From Pterobdella sp. o SKG-2022 (Eukaryota; Annelida; Clitellata; Hirudinida; Piscicolidae): a stretch of DNA of 64,000 bases. How positions within the stretch are numbered: the stretch's first letter is position 1; each line of letters starts with the position of its first letter. The notes under the pieces were generated by a model. It saw nothing but the letters and a program-made list of their open reading frames with translations. It had not been told where the DNA came from and did not search any database. Positions 1 through 12,866 of this stretch are shown here, one piece after another. A program made the position numbers and the translations under genes. The stretch covers positions 14,989,447 to 15,053,446 of the forward strand of contig OZ038322.1 in NCBI GenBank assembly GCA_964035795.1, given 5' to 3'.

Positions 1-860
1 ACTCAAAAAAATATGCAAATTGTGTGATGAGCACCTGAATAGAAGAATCTACAAGCGTAAAACAATGTTTGTGGACATTATCAAAGCACTTTATGAAGGG
101 TTTTCATGTCAAGTCGTCAATGCCGGAAAACTCTCTGAAAACTTTGAGATCTCTTTTGGAGTAAGACAGATCTAAATATTGTTTCCACTTGTTTCTTGTT
201 GTGCTAGGTTGGATGACAAAGAAAGTCTACGATAATTCCGAGAAAGGCATCCAGTGGACCCTCATGTCGGAGCTAGAAAATCTTGCGTTCGCTGACGATA
301 TGGCTCATTTGTCGCACTGTCTGCAAGGCATGCACAAAAAGTGAACAATCTTGAAACCAATGCAAAAAAAGTTGTTCTTAAAATTAGCCATGAAAAGACC
401 AAGTTACTGCGCATTAATAACCTACAGGATGACCCAGTTACCGTCTCTGGAAAAGCAGTAACACACTTTGACGACTTCGTAGCAGGATCAAAATGGGAGG
501 TACAGATGAAAAAATCACAGTTAGGGTGAAAAAAGCTCGACAAGCATTTGCCATGTTAAGAACCGTCTGGGGAGTGAACAGCATCGCCACCAACGTCAAG
601 TCTGTGCTTTTGTATAAATCAGAAACTTGGAGAGCAATCAACACCAACACGGCAAAGATGTAAACCTTCGTCAATGACTGCTTTCGACAGATCCTCCGTT
701 TGAGATGATTCGACAGAGTTCCAAACGCCAATTTATAGACATTCACAATGCAACAACTAATGAATGTCTAAGTCGAAAAACGGCGATGGGTTGGCCACAC
801 CCTATGAAAAGAGCCTGTAAATATGACCAAAGGGGCGTTTAAATAGAACCCAAATTAGAA
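1..860 (+). mobile_element. Degenerate LINE (non-LTR retrotransposon) reverse transcriptase, 3' part
   Basis: In shifting plus-strand frames the segment reads as the second half of a non-LTR reverse transcriptase. A GVRQ stretch near 160 follows the palm region. The FADD catalytic box (LAFADDMAH) lies near 290. An NxxKT-like stretch follows (KISHEKTKL near 390), then an AFAML..WGVN region near 545, and a WVGH-type end (RWVGHTL-like, near 790). Stops and frameshifts interrupt the reading (for example a stop at about 340 and a TAA near 660), so it is dead. The element is cut at the window edge. The clade is not certain; the pattern matches the RTE/jockey-type LINEs common in invertebrates. It ends about 350 bp before LZIC. 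Confidence 0.85.
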
Positions 861-1214
861 GAAAAAAAAGGGACGTTCAAAGCAAATCTGTAGACCTTGA
901 TCAATATCACTCAGTATCAAAGTTTCATTTTTCCTTGAACAAACCATTACATTTACAGCATTTATTGGTGAGTTAAGACTAGTTTTTTTTGGTCTAATAA
1001 AATATGATTGAAAGATTATTTGAAAGACCATTTTTAGTAACTTCTCATATAAAAAGTACACAAAAATTAAATTTTACAACTGATCTACGACAATTGCTAA
1101 AAGTAAACGTCGATAAAATAACATGATTAAAAACATTAATTAAATGTTTAAAATTAGAAAAATTTACTGTTTTAAAAAAAATTTTATTGCTGGTTTTGTT
1201 CAAATATACAAGAG
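861..1214. other. Non-coding gap before LZIC
   Basis: AT-rich sequence with no convincing ORF. It should hold the LZIC promoter and 5' UTR. No TATA box stands out from the general AT-richness. Confidence 0.5.
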
Positions 1215-1781
1215 ATGTCTTCCCGTGGAAAAGCAGAAACCGAAGTCTTAATAAAGAACATGGAAGACCAAATGAATCGTTTGGTTCAACAATTAGCTGA
1301 TTTAGATGAGTATAAAAATGATATGGAAGCAGAAGAGTACGAAGAAAACAGAAAAGAAACATTGGATCAATTGAAAGAGTTTGGGGAAAGTTTGGGGAGA
1401 ATGAAAGAAGGAGATCTCACTTTAGTTGATCATCTCAACAGCATACAATTGACTTTACAAGCTGCTATTAGTGAAGCTTTTAAAACTCCAAAAGTGATGC
1501 GAATGTTTGTGAATAAACAAAACTCTCAATTAAGAATTCTATTGTCTCAGATTGAAAGAGATTTGAAAATTGGGAAACTCAGCAAAAATATAGGTGAATC
1601 ATCAAAAGCAGAAACATTATTAGCTTTGAAGAAATTAGGGGAAAAATTATCTCATGAAGAAGAAGAGTTTTTGAAATCAAAAATTTCAACAAGTGAATTT
1701 GCTTCAGTTTCAGCAAACTCCAGTGATGGGAAACTCTTGGCAGACCTTGGGGCACAAGTGAAAGCAGCCAGTGCCAAATAA
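1215..1781 (+). CDS. LZIC: LZIC (leucine zipper and ICAT homologous domain protein), single exon
   Basis: A complete 188-residue protein, the length of the vertebrate family (about 190). The start fits the family exactly (MSSRGKAET versus the known MASRGKTET type). Residues about 5-60 are a charged heptad-rich coiled coil (leucine zipper). Residues about 70-140 hold the ICAT-like helical region with the conserved TLVDxLxxxQLxxQAAISEAFKTP run. A conserved LxALxKLGEKL helix lies near 142. ICAT-family domains bind beta-catenin, although LZIC itself is poorly understood. There is no intron in the coding part. AATAAA lies at 1842-1847, about 60 bp after the stop. The gene is convergent with the Rab GAP gene. 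Identity is firm. Confidence 0.95.
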   Translation: MSSRGKAETEVLIKNMEDQMNRLVQQLADLDEYKNDMEAEEYEENRKETLDQLKEFGESLGRMKEGDLTLVDHLNSIQLTLQAAISEAFKTPKVMRMFVNKQNSQLRILLSQIERDLKIGKLSKNIGESSKAETLLALKKLGEKLSHEEEEFLKSKISTSEFASVSANSSDGKLLADLGAQVKAASAK

Positions 1782-1841
1782 CATTATAGGCATTTGTATT
1801 TTTCTAATCATCAACATTTAGCAAAAACTTATTAGTTTCAC

Positions 1842-1847
1842 AATAAA
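1842..1847 (+). terminator. Poly(A) signal AATAAA of LZIC
   Basis: A canonical hexamer about 60 bp downstream of the LZIC stop codon. Confidence 0.6.
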
Positions 1848-1867
1848 TTCAAATTATTGGAATGTTT

Positions 1868-1873
1868 TTTATT
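1868..1873 (-). terminator. Candidate poly(A) signal for the Rab GAP gene
   Basis: TTTATT on the plus strand reads AATAAA on the minus strand, about 355 bp past the Rab GAP stop. A second copy lies at 1974-1979. If either is used, the two convergent 3' UTRs nearly meet. Confidence 0.3.
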
Positions 1874-2228
1874 TATCATAACTGCATCATTTTCATTTTT
1901 TGAACATTATTTAAAATTTTTGTGGCCATCATAAAATCCTTAATATATATTCACTGATACAAACATCTGTTTTTTTATTGAAAATAAAGAATTTTATATC
2001 AAACTACCATTCAAAAAATACTCTCTAGTAGAGAAAAATTTAAAAAAAATATATTTAACTGAGAAAATTGACTTGAATATTGCAGGAATGTGTAATCATT
2101 AGCATGCAAAAGCTCAATCTGATGAGTAATACAATAAAAAATATATACTGATAAAATTAAGTTATTTGGAAATAAAATAATAAACAAGATCACAATAAAT
2201 TAATTAATCATGGAGATTGAATGACTAG

Positions 2229-5200
2229 TTATTGAACTGCAGTGCCATCATTGGGAATGCATTTACTTGTGGAAGCGTCTTTCTTTAGTGAGTCAAGGTA
2301 TTCTTTCTCATATCTTCTCAGTTGTTCTCCTATATCACACTGCCAGATCTGATTAAAAATTTTTATAGCATTCAATTCAAATTTAATTTTGAATAATTTC
2401 ATTTATGAACTACATAATTGAATTAATTCTTTTAAATGCTCTGAGAAAAATTCTAAATGTATAATTGATTTTTAACAGTTTCTATCATGGCAAAGGTAAG
2501 ATGGAATAAAAACTGTTTGATTTATAATTTAATTTTGATAATATAATATAATAGAATATATTATATGATATACTAATAAATTTGATAAAATAAAGTTATT
2601 TTTGAGCACTACCAAATTAATTGAAGTTGAAAATGCAACCTGAGAGAGTAGTTTTTCCGACTGCAACAAAGACATTTCCGGCAGTTGAACCTTCAAGAAA
2701 TCGACACACTCTTCAAACGAGGAGCACGTCATGATCAACTCCTACGCAAAAATGCAACATTTTAATCCCAAACGTTGCAGTTCTCACATTATGCATATAT
2801 TTCCAAAAATATTCAATTTTGGGTAAAGCAACTTTTAGACAAATCTATTTTATAATATATTTATTCATATGAACACTTTTCACATCAATTTATAATAGTT
2901 TTTAGCACATTTATAAAAAACAACTAGAAATTTTGACAAGTATACTTTTACCATAAAACGTTAGTAAATGAATTTATTCATATAAATTTACAGGCCTATA
3001 ATTATAGATAAGTTCAACCTTATCTGAAACTAAACCAACCAATGACGACTTTACCTTATGAGTTGACAAGAGCAGGATAGCCATCTTTATTATGACGTCA
3101 CTGTCTTCCAAGAACATCACATCTAAATGGTCATTTTAAATATAAATAGTAGAAAAATGAACTAAACTAGAATCTTATGAAACTGAAGCCTATGACTACA
3201 CTAAGGTACTATATTATGAATATGATATTACAAACATCACGGTTATATCTCAGAACTATAATTTTCTCAAAATTTTTATACTACTGCAACAAGATATATA
3301 ACCCCCTAACAAACCAAAAAGCCTAGCGACAAAGGGCAATGGAAAGTGACAGGCGAAAGCTGTAAGAAACCAGGGAGTGGCGTATAAGGAAGATGCAATA
3401 TCGAGGGAGTGCAGGTGCTTGTAAAGACTTGGATGTGTGTCTCGTAACACGCAGTCCAGCTGATGCAGCTTCATCTGTTGGGTCGTGTTTGGTAGAGATG
3501 GGAGAAAAATAGGAGGATAAACAAAGATAGATAACCAAATGAATGCTTAAAAAATAGAATTAGAGATAGAAAAGCAAACAGACATAAAAAAACAAATAGA
3601 TAGACAAACATCTAAAAATAGACAGACATATAAGGACAAAAAAGACTGGTACTTGAAGATGTATCATGTCAGGCAGGTATTGCAGACGCAGATGCAGATT
3701 CTTCATGAGGAAGCGTAACAACTTAAACGAAACTTCTTCCGGCACCTTGTCAGTACATCATTTCAACTTATATATTTTTATATACTTTGATTTATGCAGC
3801 GCTATATCAAACTGGAACTAAACAAAACCTCCCAAAAAAATTATAAGCAGCCAGACCACATGACTTAAACTATCAATTATATTTCTAGAAGTATTATTAA
3901 CATGAACCATCGCCAATCATGATATGAAATTATAAAAAAACAATAACAAACGATATGACAACGAACACACAGAGAGATAACACACATGCATGAGTAAAAC
4001 TCCAACGACGAATGACACCCCCTGGCAGTATCCCACGGCAGTGTCATCTATAGAGTAAGCCTTCAACACGTTGTAAAGACTTAACTGACCTGCATGTGAT
4101 GATGGTGCATAATTGTAATCACCCACTCTTGAAGCTGTATAATAATTAGCTTCATTAAATGACTAATTCCTATAACCCTTTAACCGTTATTACTCATAAT
4201 CTTGAAGAAACTAAAGTGGAATCCTTTATTTTGTTAATTATGGAGAGATTTAAAATGCACCTGATCCTAAATGTTTAGAGAAGAGTGGGTGGCATGGGAA
4301 GGTACGACCTGCATAGAGGTCGTTTGAATGAGAAATATGTAAGTTCAACTTAAGAAAGCTTTGTCTTATTCTTTAGTTAATAAGTGTTTGATTCATTGAA
4401 AAATATTATTATGTAAAAAGTAGTATTGGAAATAGTAGTAAGAAAGATAGTGTTATTATGTTCAATGTGGTTTTAATATTAGTATTTGTAGTAGTAGCAA
4501 TATAAGTATGGTTTTATTTTTATTATCAATAGCTTTGTAAAAATAAAGCATACAATGATACCAACCCAAATCAATGAGGATGGCATGTTGGTGAGGAGAC
4601 CATTTCCTTATAAGTTCACCGTACGTTCGTGACGATGATGATGATGATAATGATGGTGATTGTTGTGGAGATGATGGTGATATCGATGCTAATGATGGTG
4701 AAGATGGTGATGATGATTTCAAAGATGACGATCTTTTTTCCATCAAATACACCCAAACCATGCCTCGTTTACTCCGAGGCACTCCTTTAAAAATTTAATA
4801 TTTATTTTAGTATAAAAAAAGATCAATTAGACACAAAAAAACAACAAAACCACTATGAAAACAGTAGTCAAATAAACTTTTTAGAGAATATAGTCAGATA
4901 AATAAATGTTAATTTTTCTAAAAAATTGAACAAAGCTTGACAGTATTATAATATTGGTGACAAGTGAACAAAACATGAAAAATGAGCAAACATTAAATAA
5001 ACCCTCAACTACCTCGTCTGATGAGCTGGGTTATCTCTTGCCATGAATACTCTTCTTTCTCTAAATTAACATTTTCAAAGGGGTTCTTGGAGATAGAATC
5101 AATGGTTGGCATGGAAGGAGAATGGGTGGGAAGGTTTGTGTGTAATGGGGTGGAGTGGTTAGAGGCTGTATTTGACGTGATGAGTTGAGAAGAGGTGGTA

Positions 5201-8078
5201 GTGAATTTGTAGTTGTTGAACACTTTGGTCCATTCTTCTTCTGTGTTTTCTCCTTGTAATTCTTCATAGTCTCCTTCCAGCACAGGTGGTCCTATGAGGT
5301 GGTTGGTGAAGCTGTGTGAATTGTAGACATTTTAAATGGTATTTGATACAAAGTAGTTTAACTCAAGTAATATAAGATTTAGCTTGTTTATGAACAAGTT
5401 ATACATTTATATAGTTAGCGAGCGTACTTTTCTCGAAAGAGCAACTATTGCTTCGATTTCTGAAACCTGGGTTTTTGAACTTTTCTTCATTGTCAGTGAA
5501 ACTTTTACCGAAGCCACCATAACTACTACTACTCTTATGTCTATTCCTTCTATTGGCAGTGGTGTAAGAGTCCCTGTACCAGTTGGAATCGCTTCGGGAG
5601 TCCATGGTAGAGCCATCAGAAGCCGGGTTGGAAGTGGGGGCAGTGATGCGGATGTTGGTGAGGTTGATGATACGTTCTGTGGCTTGGTAACTCTGTTGCC
5701 ATGCTCTTCTCATGCCCTCCTGACCCACTACACAAAGTGATTGTATTTGCCGTAACAATATGGACATTGTGAAAAAACATATAAAAATGATACAAATTAA
5801 AATAAATCAATCTCATTCAAAAATATTTCTCGCTCTCGTAGCAGAACAGGTATGTTAACCATCACTACATTGATCATTCTATTTACTCACTTCACTATCC
5901 ACATTACAATACAAATCCACCAAACGCTAACACACATCAATACACCTAACACAAAACTAAAAACTGACCCATAGCTAGATCATTTAAATTGGATGAGAGA
6001 TATTTATTAAGAAAACCCCAAGAGCTGCTCTGTGGAGGTCTGGGCTGCCGAGGTGGTGACCTTGTGTACTGCTGATAGTTTCTGGGTCGAGTGTTGTTGC
6101 CGTAGTTGTTGTTACATCTTACGTCGTTATTAATATTGTTATTATTGCATCGTATTCTGTTATTATTATTGTTGTTGCTGTTATTGTACCTTATGTTAAT
6201 AATACTATTGAATCTTAAATTATTATTGAATCTCATATTACTATGGGCACTGTTATGCATGACATAATTATTGCTATTATCACGTCTTATATAATTGATT
6301 TGAGCACTGGAGCTATGCTGAATGAAAGGATTGGTTGGACGATGACGAGGATCAATTGACGTTGGTGACATACTAGTGTCAAAGCTAGTGAGGTTTTCGG
6401 ATGTTCTTGGAGGGAGAGGAGGTCTGCTAGGTTGTTGGCATGGTTGTAGGGTCTTGTTTAGTGGTACATTTGATTGACCTTTTGGTGGGAAAAAATTTGA
6501 TTCTTGCATTGTTGTAATTGTTGGGCATGATGAACAATTTATTAATGTTTTTTTGTTGCCTGTAGTTGTGTGCAAAAGTGATGTTTTTGCTGAGGTCTGC
6601 CTTGTATCAGTGGGTGTAGGAGTGGAAGAGGGTGGGTTCAAATTGAAATTGGTGCAAGCAGTAGCCGATGTAGGTAGAGAATGGGAAAAGTTAGGATGGT
6701 TAGATGAGCTAATGTTAGTGGGAAGTGTAGAGAAGAGTTGGAACAAATTACTGAGCATCACTTCATTCATTTCTGCCAGATCTCTACAACATGCCTCCTA
6801 GGAGTGGAGTAATATATGCAGATGGTTGGATAGGCAGAAAGTTAAATAGATGAATAATTAATTAAATAGGTAGGTAAATGAATAAACACAAATTGATATG
6901 ATCTAGCACAAAAACACCATGAAACCAACATGAACTTTGGAAGAGATATGGGGAGTGTAGTTGGGGCAGTGATGAGAGATGAAATGAAACAACCTAAGAT
7001 TAGTCTCTCTGCTCGGCACACCTGTGTTGAAAAGGTGCTGTTTATCCATACTATTGAAAATTATTAATAAAGATCAAACTTGAAATTTCTTTGCAGATGT
7101 GATTGAGTTGGTCAATGGAGATGGAAGTCTTTGGTTTATCATGCATCATGTTGTTTTGGACCATTTCTGTTGCATTTGAAGAGCTTTTTGAGTCTTTGTT
7201 TTGTGATTGACTATTATCATTTTGATCAAAATGAGGCTTGTTGTTTGTTAATATGTTCTGTGCAGTTGTTTCAAGTTTTTTCCTTTTTATTTCATCTGTT
7301 ACTTTGTCAACTATACTTTTAGCCTGAAAAGTTTAATATTAATAATTAACAATATATTTTAACACGCTTAGCCTAATTCAAATCAAGGGACTTTTATAAA
7401 CATCTTAATTTTTGTCAATAAAACTTATAAGAGAGTGATGCTTTAATGTAAAATTCACATGAGCTGAGTGAGAACTCTCAAAGAAATGACAATTGAAAAT
7501 ATTCCCATCAGGTTCTTTGTGATGTTGTGCCAATTTGCTGTAGTTGTTGGTGGTCAAAAGTGCAAAAAAGTTTCTGAACTTATCACCCTGGTAGTAAATC
7601 TTTTTTTGAATATGAAATAAAAAGCATAGATTTTACACAATAACAATGTCATAAAAACTACTTTATCTTATAATAACATGGAAGGTGACATTTTCTATAC
7701 TTGAAAAATGGAAATGAATCTTACACAAGCAGACGAGAATATGTTAGGCATGGTGAGAATGTGACAACAGTCAGCCTTCAGAACCAGACTCTCCTTGAAC
7801 TCCAGCCAACAAACTATCCCTTCACTCTTTCCTACCTTTCTTTTAAAAACAACCACATTTTTATCTACTCCTTTCCGATACAACTCTGGTGCATAAAAGC
7901 CGCAAAAGCTGTCAATTTTTGATTGCTTTGCAGTGTTGGATTCATCAGGCACTAATTGCTGCTCTGCAAACTCATCTATGAAACTTGTTGTCAGTTCTTG
8001 TGGATATTTCAGTTCCCAGTAGCCCAAGTATTTTAAGTGTGATTCTTCTCTATTGTCTTCAGTTGAAGTTAAATTCAT
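2229..8078 (-). CDS. TBC1D1/TBC1D4-like Rab GTPase-activating protein (15 or more exons)
   Basis: Exons, 5' to 3' on the minus strand: 8078-7725 (ATG), 7587-7459, 7323-~7082, an unresolved small exon near 7010, 6797-5969, 5727-5428, 5291-5013, 4784-4566, 4308-4261, 4089-3986, 3745-3653, 3474-3315, 3122-3055, 2741-2640, 2348-2229 (TAA). From 5727 on, the splice phases close exactly. The N-terminus is PTB-like ([10 protein letters not shown] near residue 17). A long Asn/Ser/Pro-rich linker follows (exon 6797-5969), then a full TBC domain. The catalytic arginine finger is seen in ILIDLGRTF and the glutamine finger in VGYCQG. The [12 protein letters not shown] and FVARLF motifs match the TBC1D1/TBC1D4 (AS160) type. 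The family stimulates GTP hydrolysis on Rab8/10/14-type Rabs in GLUT and vesicle traffic. The protein ends soon after the TBC domain, without the vertebrate C-terminal coiled coil. Confidence 0.9.
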
Positions 8079-8853
8079 AATTCTATATTATCATATATAA
8101 TTTAAAAGTAAATTTTTACACATATTCGCAAATTTTTAATTTTGAAAATTGGGAACAAAATGTGAATTATTTTATTTCACAGAGTTTTTAAAATTATTTT
8201 TCAAAAATTGTTTCAACAGCTACAAGTAATAAAAATAAGTGAAAACATGGATTTTTATTCTGAATTTTTAATTGAAAAATTCAAAAACACAATGTCAATC
8301 AAGTTTAAATTAAAAAGGCATTTAGATTATTTTTTAAATTTTTATAATATATTTCAAAGTTACGTTTTCTAAAGTAATAAACATCAATGTTGACTAATTT
8401 TTTATATTTATGTTCATGGTATCCCAAAGTATTGAAACTTCTAACTAAAATTAATATTTATGATTTACATAAAATTATTCTCAAATTTCAAATACTACTA
8501 TAGAAACTTTTGCAAAAAGTTTTTCACGAAAACAGTCCCTTTCCTGAAATCAATTTGAAAAATGTTTTGATCTTTAAATATATTATACAACAATTATGAT
8601 CTTATATTAAACAAATTCATTAATAAAAAATCATTATTGATATTTTATAAACATCAATTAGAATAACAATCAAAAATAAAGACGTTTGTTCCAAACGAGT
8701 GCCTGACATCATCGAGTACGCAAGAGTTGAACTTTTTAATAAAATTTTTCTATCTCGTTTAGAACAAACGACTTTGATGTGAAAAGCTTTAATTTTAAAA
8801 ACTGATTTAGTGACATTAATTAAGTAAATTATTTAAGTAATCAAGAATAAAAA
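8079..8853. other. Intergenic gap with a foldback element
   Basis: AT-rich sequence between the Rab GAP start and the SKI3 stop. Both genes are on the minus strand. It holds the inverted repeat at 8678-8775 and should hold the Rab GAP promoter. No ORF is supported. Confidence 0.5.
8678..8775. repeat. Short foldback (MITE-like) element
   Basis: The arms at 8678-8699 and 8754-8775 are inverted copies of each other (about 20 of 22 bases match, core CGTTTGTTCCAAACGAG). The internal spacer is about 54 bp. No coding capacity. Confidence 0.55.
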
Positions 8854-11800
8854 TTAATCAACAGCAGGAAAAACAAACGCATCAATATTGATATTGTCCA
8901 TCTCTTTCAAAAATCCTTCCTTACTTCCATGCTTCTTCAGCATCAACATCATGTAAGTCTGAAAAATAAATAATCGTTTATTATAATCAACATGATATTC
9001 AAAAAAAATGTTCAAGTCAAAACCACATCATGATGAACTATTTTACTACAATGCTGAAAAAAATATCCACGCATCTGCTTTGTCTTAGGTCACCCACTCT
9101 CCCCGTCCCCATTTCAATACCCACCATTTTAAACCAATCACACATGACCCCTCCCTTAAAATAAACATTCACTTTTTCAAAAAGCATACTACTACCGCAA
9201 CCCTGAAACCACCCACTACTCAAAAAATCTCCCTCAAAAACCTTAATCAGATTTATATACTCCTTATCATTGCTGAAGTCCTCATTTTCAATCATCTGCT
9301 TGACATCATTGTCGTTTGCTGATAGTACCTTCTCCACCATCATTAACACTCTGTCGTTCTCATACAACCACTGAGCCTAGATGATGATGAGCATTATAGT
9401 TTTAATAATATAATTAAAACTGAAAAAATAACCAAAATAATGCTTTTGGAAATTATTAAACGCTGAACAAAGATGATGACGATGAATATGAAAAAGAAAG
9501 CAAAAATGAAACTTGATAAATGATGATGATGATGAGAATGATAATGATGTAGTTAAGGTTTTGAAATGATAGATACTAAATAAATAAATAAAATGAATGA
9601 ATATAATAGTTTCACATCATAAAACTGTAAAATAATACAAAAAATAAGGTACATGTAACAAAGAAACTAATGAAAAATTGAATTTGTCTTACATTCTGCA
9701 GGAATGACTTGACGTCCACGTAAGCTGTCTTGACCAATAACATTGAGCGTAGCCTCTGTCTCGTCAACCATTGGTGCATACTGCGGTAGTATGACTTATC
9801 ATTGGCTACCATTATCTCTTTCTCAACTGTGTGAAGAATAAAAAATAGACAGATAGATAGATAAATTGATAGATAGATAGAGATATAAATAAGCAATCGA
9901 AAACAAAGGTACTTGTCTCGATAAGGTATTGGGAGCAGCGGTCAACAAAGGTGATGATAGCTTCATCACGTGTCCTTCTCTCTTGCTGGCAACATGCCAA
10001 CAACAACATCCAGTTCTCCACCTTATCTAGTGGTTATCACGTGGTTGAGCATTTGAATATAAGTCGTTGCATCTTTTTATTATCTTTAAAATTTAATAAT
10101 AATATATCAAAAAAGTTATAAATCAAATGAATTTATCTCATCTGTACCACTCCTCCTACCTGGGTACAACAGCACAAGCTTTTGAGCATCATGCAGGAAG
10201 AATGAAATCTTTCCATCTTTTTTAATAGCATTTTTATCCTTACCACCATATTCATCCTGACTACCATTTTTCTTATTATCACCACCTACATCATTGCCAC
10301 CTTCGGAACCCTCAACACCTCTTGTCCCATTGGCCTTGCTGTCAGTCTTAATATCCTGCTGATGACTGTCTCCTGATGGCGGGGTGGTGCCTAATTTTGA
10401 TAGGATGTAGCACTTCATGGCTTTCTGTGAAAGAGGTGTTTGGTTATTTATATGATTTTTTCCAACGTTTCATTCTTTTAATATAACTTGCCAAATTTTT
10501 TGTGAAGAATAGTTAATTTTATATGAATAAACAACCATATAAAGTTTTATAGTGAGCTTATACTGTTGTGAAAGGTTTTGATGAAGTCATGAGTCCAACA
10601 CACACAACAAGACAAAAGTACCCACCTGGTAATGTTGTTTGTCATTGGTGCTCACAGCTGACCAGCAAATCCTATCGACAATATCACCACCACCCATCAC
10701 ATCTCCCTCAATCGAAACACCGGTTAAGAAAAACGAAGCTAAGTAGGAAAATGTTTTGGATTGGTTGGGGAAAAGATGGATGGTGGAGAGCAAGTGGGAA
10801 ATGGATGAGTATTTCAATGAAAAGTCTGACTTCGTTGTGACGGTCTTTTGTTCGTGTTTCTAAAGGGTTTTAATGATTTCTGCTAGAACTTTATGGAATA
10901 TTTTTTGGTTTACAACACTCACTAGCCAACTCAAAAATATGCTTGAAATATGCTTTTGAAATATATATGAAACACTACATAATTTATCCGCCAAAAACCT
11001 AAATTAACTCTAAAGTATGTTGAAACTGAAACCACCACCCACAACGCAACAGCTCCTCAACCTCATTTAAAAAACTTAATCATAAAACAAAATAATAATA
11101 TCCATATTAGATTATACTGGTGTAGGCGTCCCAGTAGCTGGGGTATACAGCAGTCGGCTAATGAAAGCCATTTTTAGTTGGGACAAAGTTTTCATAGAAC
11201 TGCCAGCCCAAGCTAACATCCCACTTGAAACTATCGGATTTCAAGAACTGCCGTTCCCACACTTGGGCAGTTTGCTTGCCGTTGTCAATAAAGAATGATC
11301 CTCCGCCAAGCCAAATGACAACGATACCAGGATATCAGTTTGTCGATACCTGTTACCGAAGTCTACTGTTATCCAGGTTATAACAGGAAAGCAGTTTCAA
11401 ATTGGAGATGCTGTCTTCGGTGCAGTTTAACGTCATGCCCAACCAAAAAAATAATAAAATTGTTTTCCTTAATGCTATGTGAAAATACATGATAATAATA
11501 ACAGAAGAAATAAGTTAATTTACAGAGACATCGTGTGTATTTTTGTTTTCAATAGTTGTTCGTTTATTTTTTAAAAACGGAAAAATATTAGTTATTCTAA
11601 TTAATATCTTCCACTCTTACAAACCTTCAAACAGAATTCCGCTAAATCCATGATGAACGCCAGATCGACGTACTTGGGGATGAGAAGTGAGTGGAAAGAG
11701 GTCTTGTGGATTGTATTCACCTCACTCATCACCGCTTTCAGCAGTTGATAATCCTTTGAAAGGATGGAGAAACATAGGAGGGACATTAGGGTTTCTTTGC

Positions 11801-12827
11801 TGGGAATGGTGTCTTTGCCGATGCTGGAGTGGTGGTTGTAGTGGGTAGGGTAGGGGAGAGAAGAAGTGATAGTAAAAGATGGTTTAATGAAGAAAAGTAA
11901 AAGTTGGTTATATTTTAACTATATACTTCATAATTGATTGTATAATAATTAATTCTGATAAACAAAACAAAATCCAAAATATTTCTTCATATAGATGGTA
12001 TACTTTCACAAATGTAGTGAAAAAAAACAACCATCCAGCAAAAACAAGACACACTTCTCAAAGAGGAATTCCCTGGCTGAGGGCAGGTCATGCATACAGT
12101 AGCAGGACACACCCAGTGCCACATTCGTCAGCTGCAACAGGCGGGAGTCTGTGCTGAGATCCTTCACGGCATAATATTCTGTATGTGGTATGAAAGTGTT
12201 GAATATTCATCATTAAACAGCCTAAAAATTATTATTATATTTTCTATATAGTTGGTTCCTTTAATTGTCTCTAAAAAGTTTTCTTTAGTTATATATACAT
12301 TAGCTTCATCGCCAATCATGGTTGAAATAACACTACTACTACTAATAATAATAATAATAATTATTATTATTATTATTATTATTATTATAAATTTAAAAGA
12401 ATAATAATGATAAAACTTCATCATTTTTTTCATCATATTACTTTCAGTGCACTGGTCAAACTGGTTTGAGTGATAATAAGACAAGGCCAGCAGACATTCA
12501 TCATAGAAAGTTAACTCAGGCAAGGTGCAGTACAATTTAATGGCTTTCTTATATTCTTTGTTTTTCCTGTAGTGCGGGAAAGGGAATAGAGTTGCTTTGT
12601 ATTGTAGTTTTCAAATGTTAGATAAAAAATATGTAAATAATAACAATCAAAAAAATAAGTCAATTGACAATAAAAAAAATAAATCAAACAAAGATTAAAA
12701 CAATAATAATGAAAAGCTCACATGAGATGCCTGGCATGGTTGCTCTTGATTACATAGGCATCCTTGTCCTCCTTCTTCAATAGCTCCATCGCTCTGTGGC
12801 GTTGACGGTGGTGTTATTGAATAGTTC

Positions 12828-12866
<39 letters not shown>

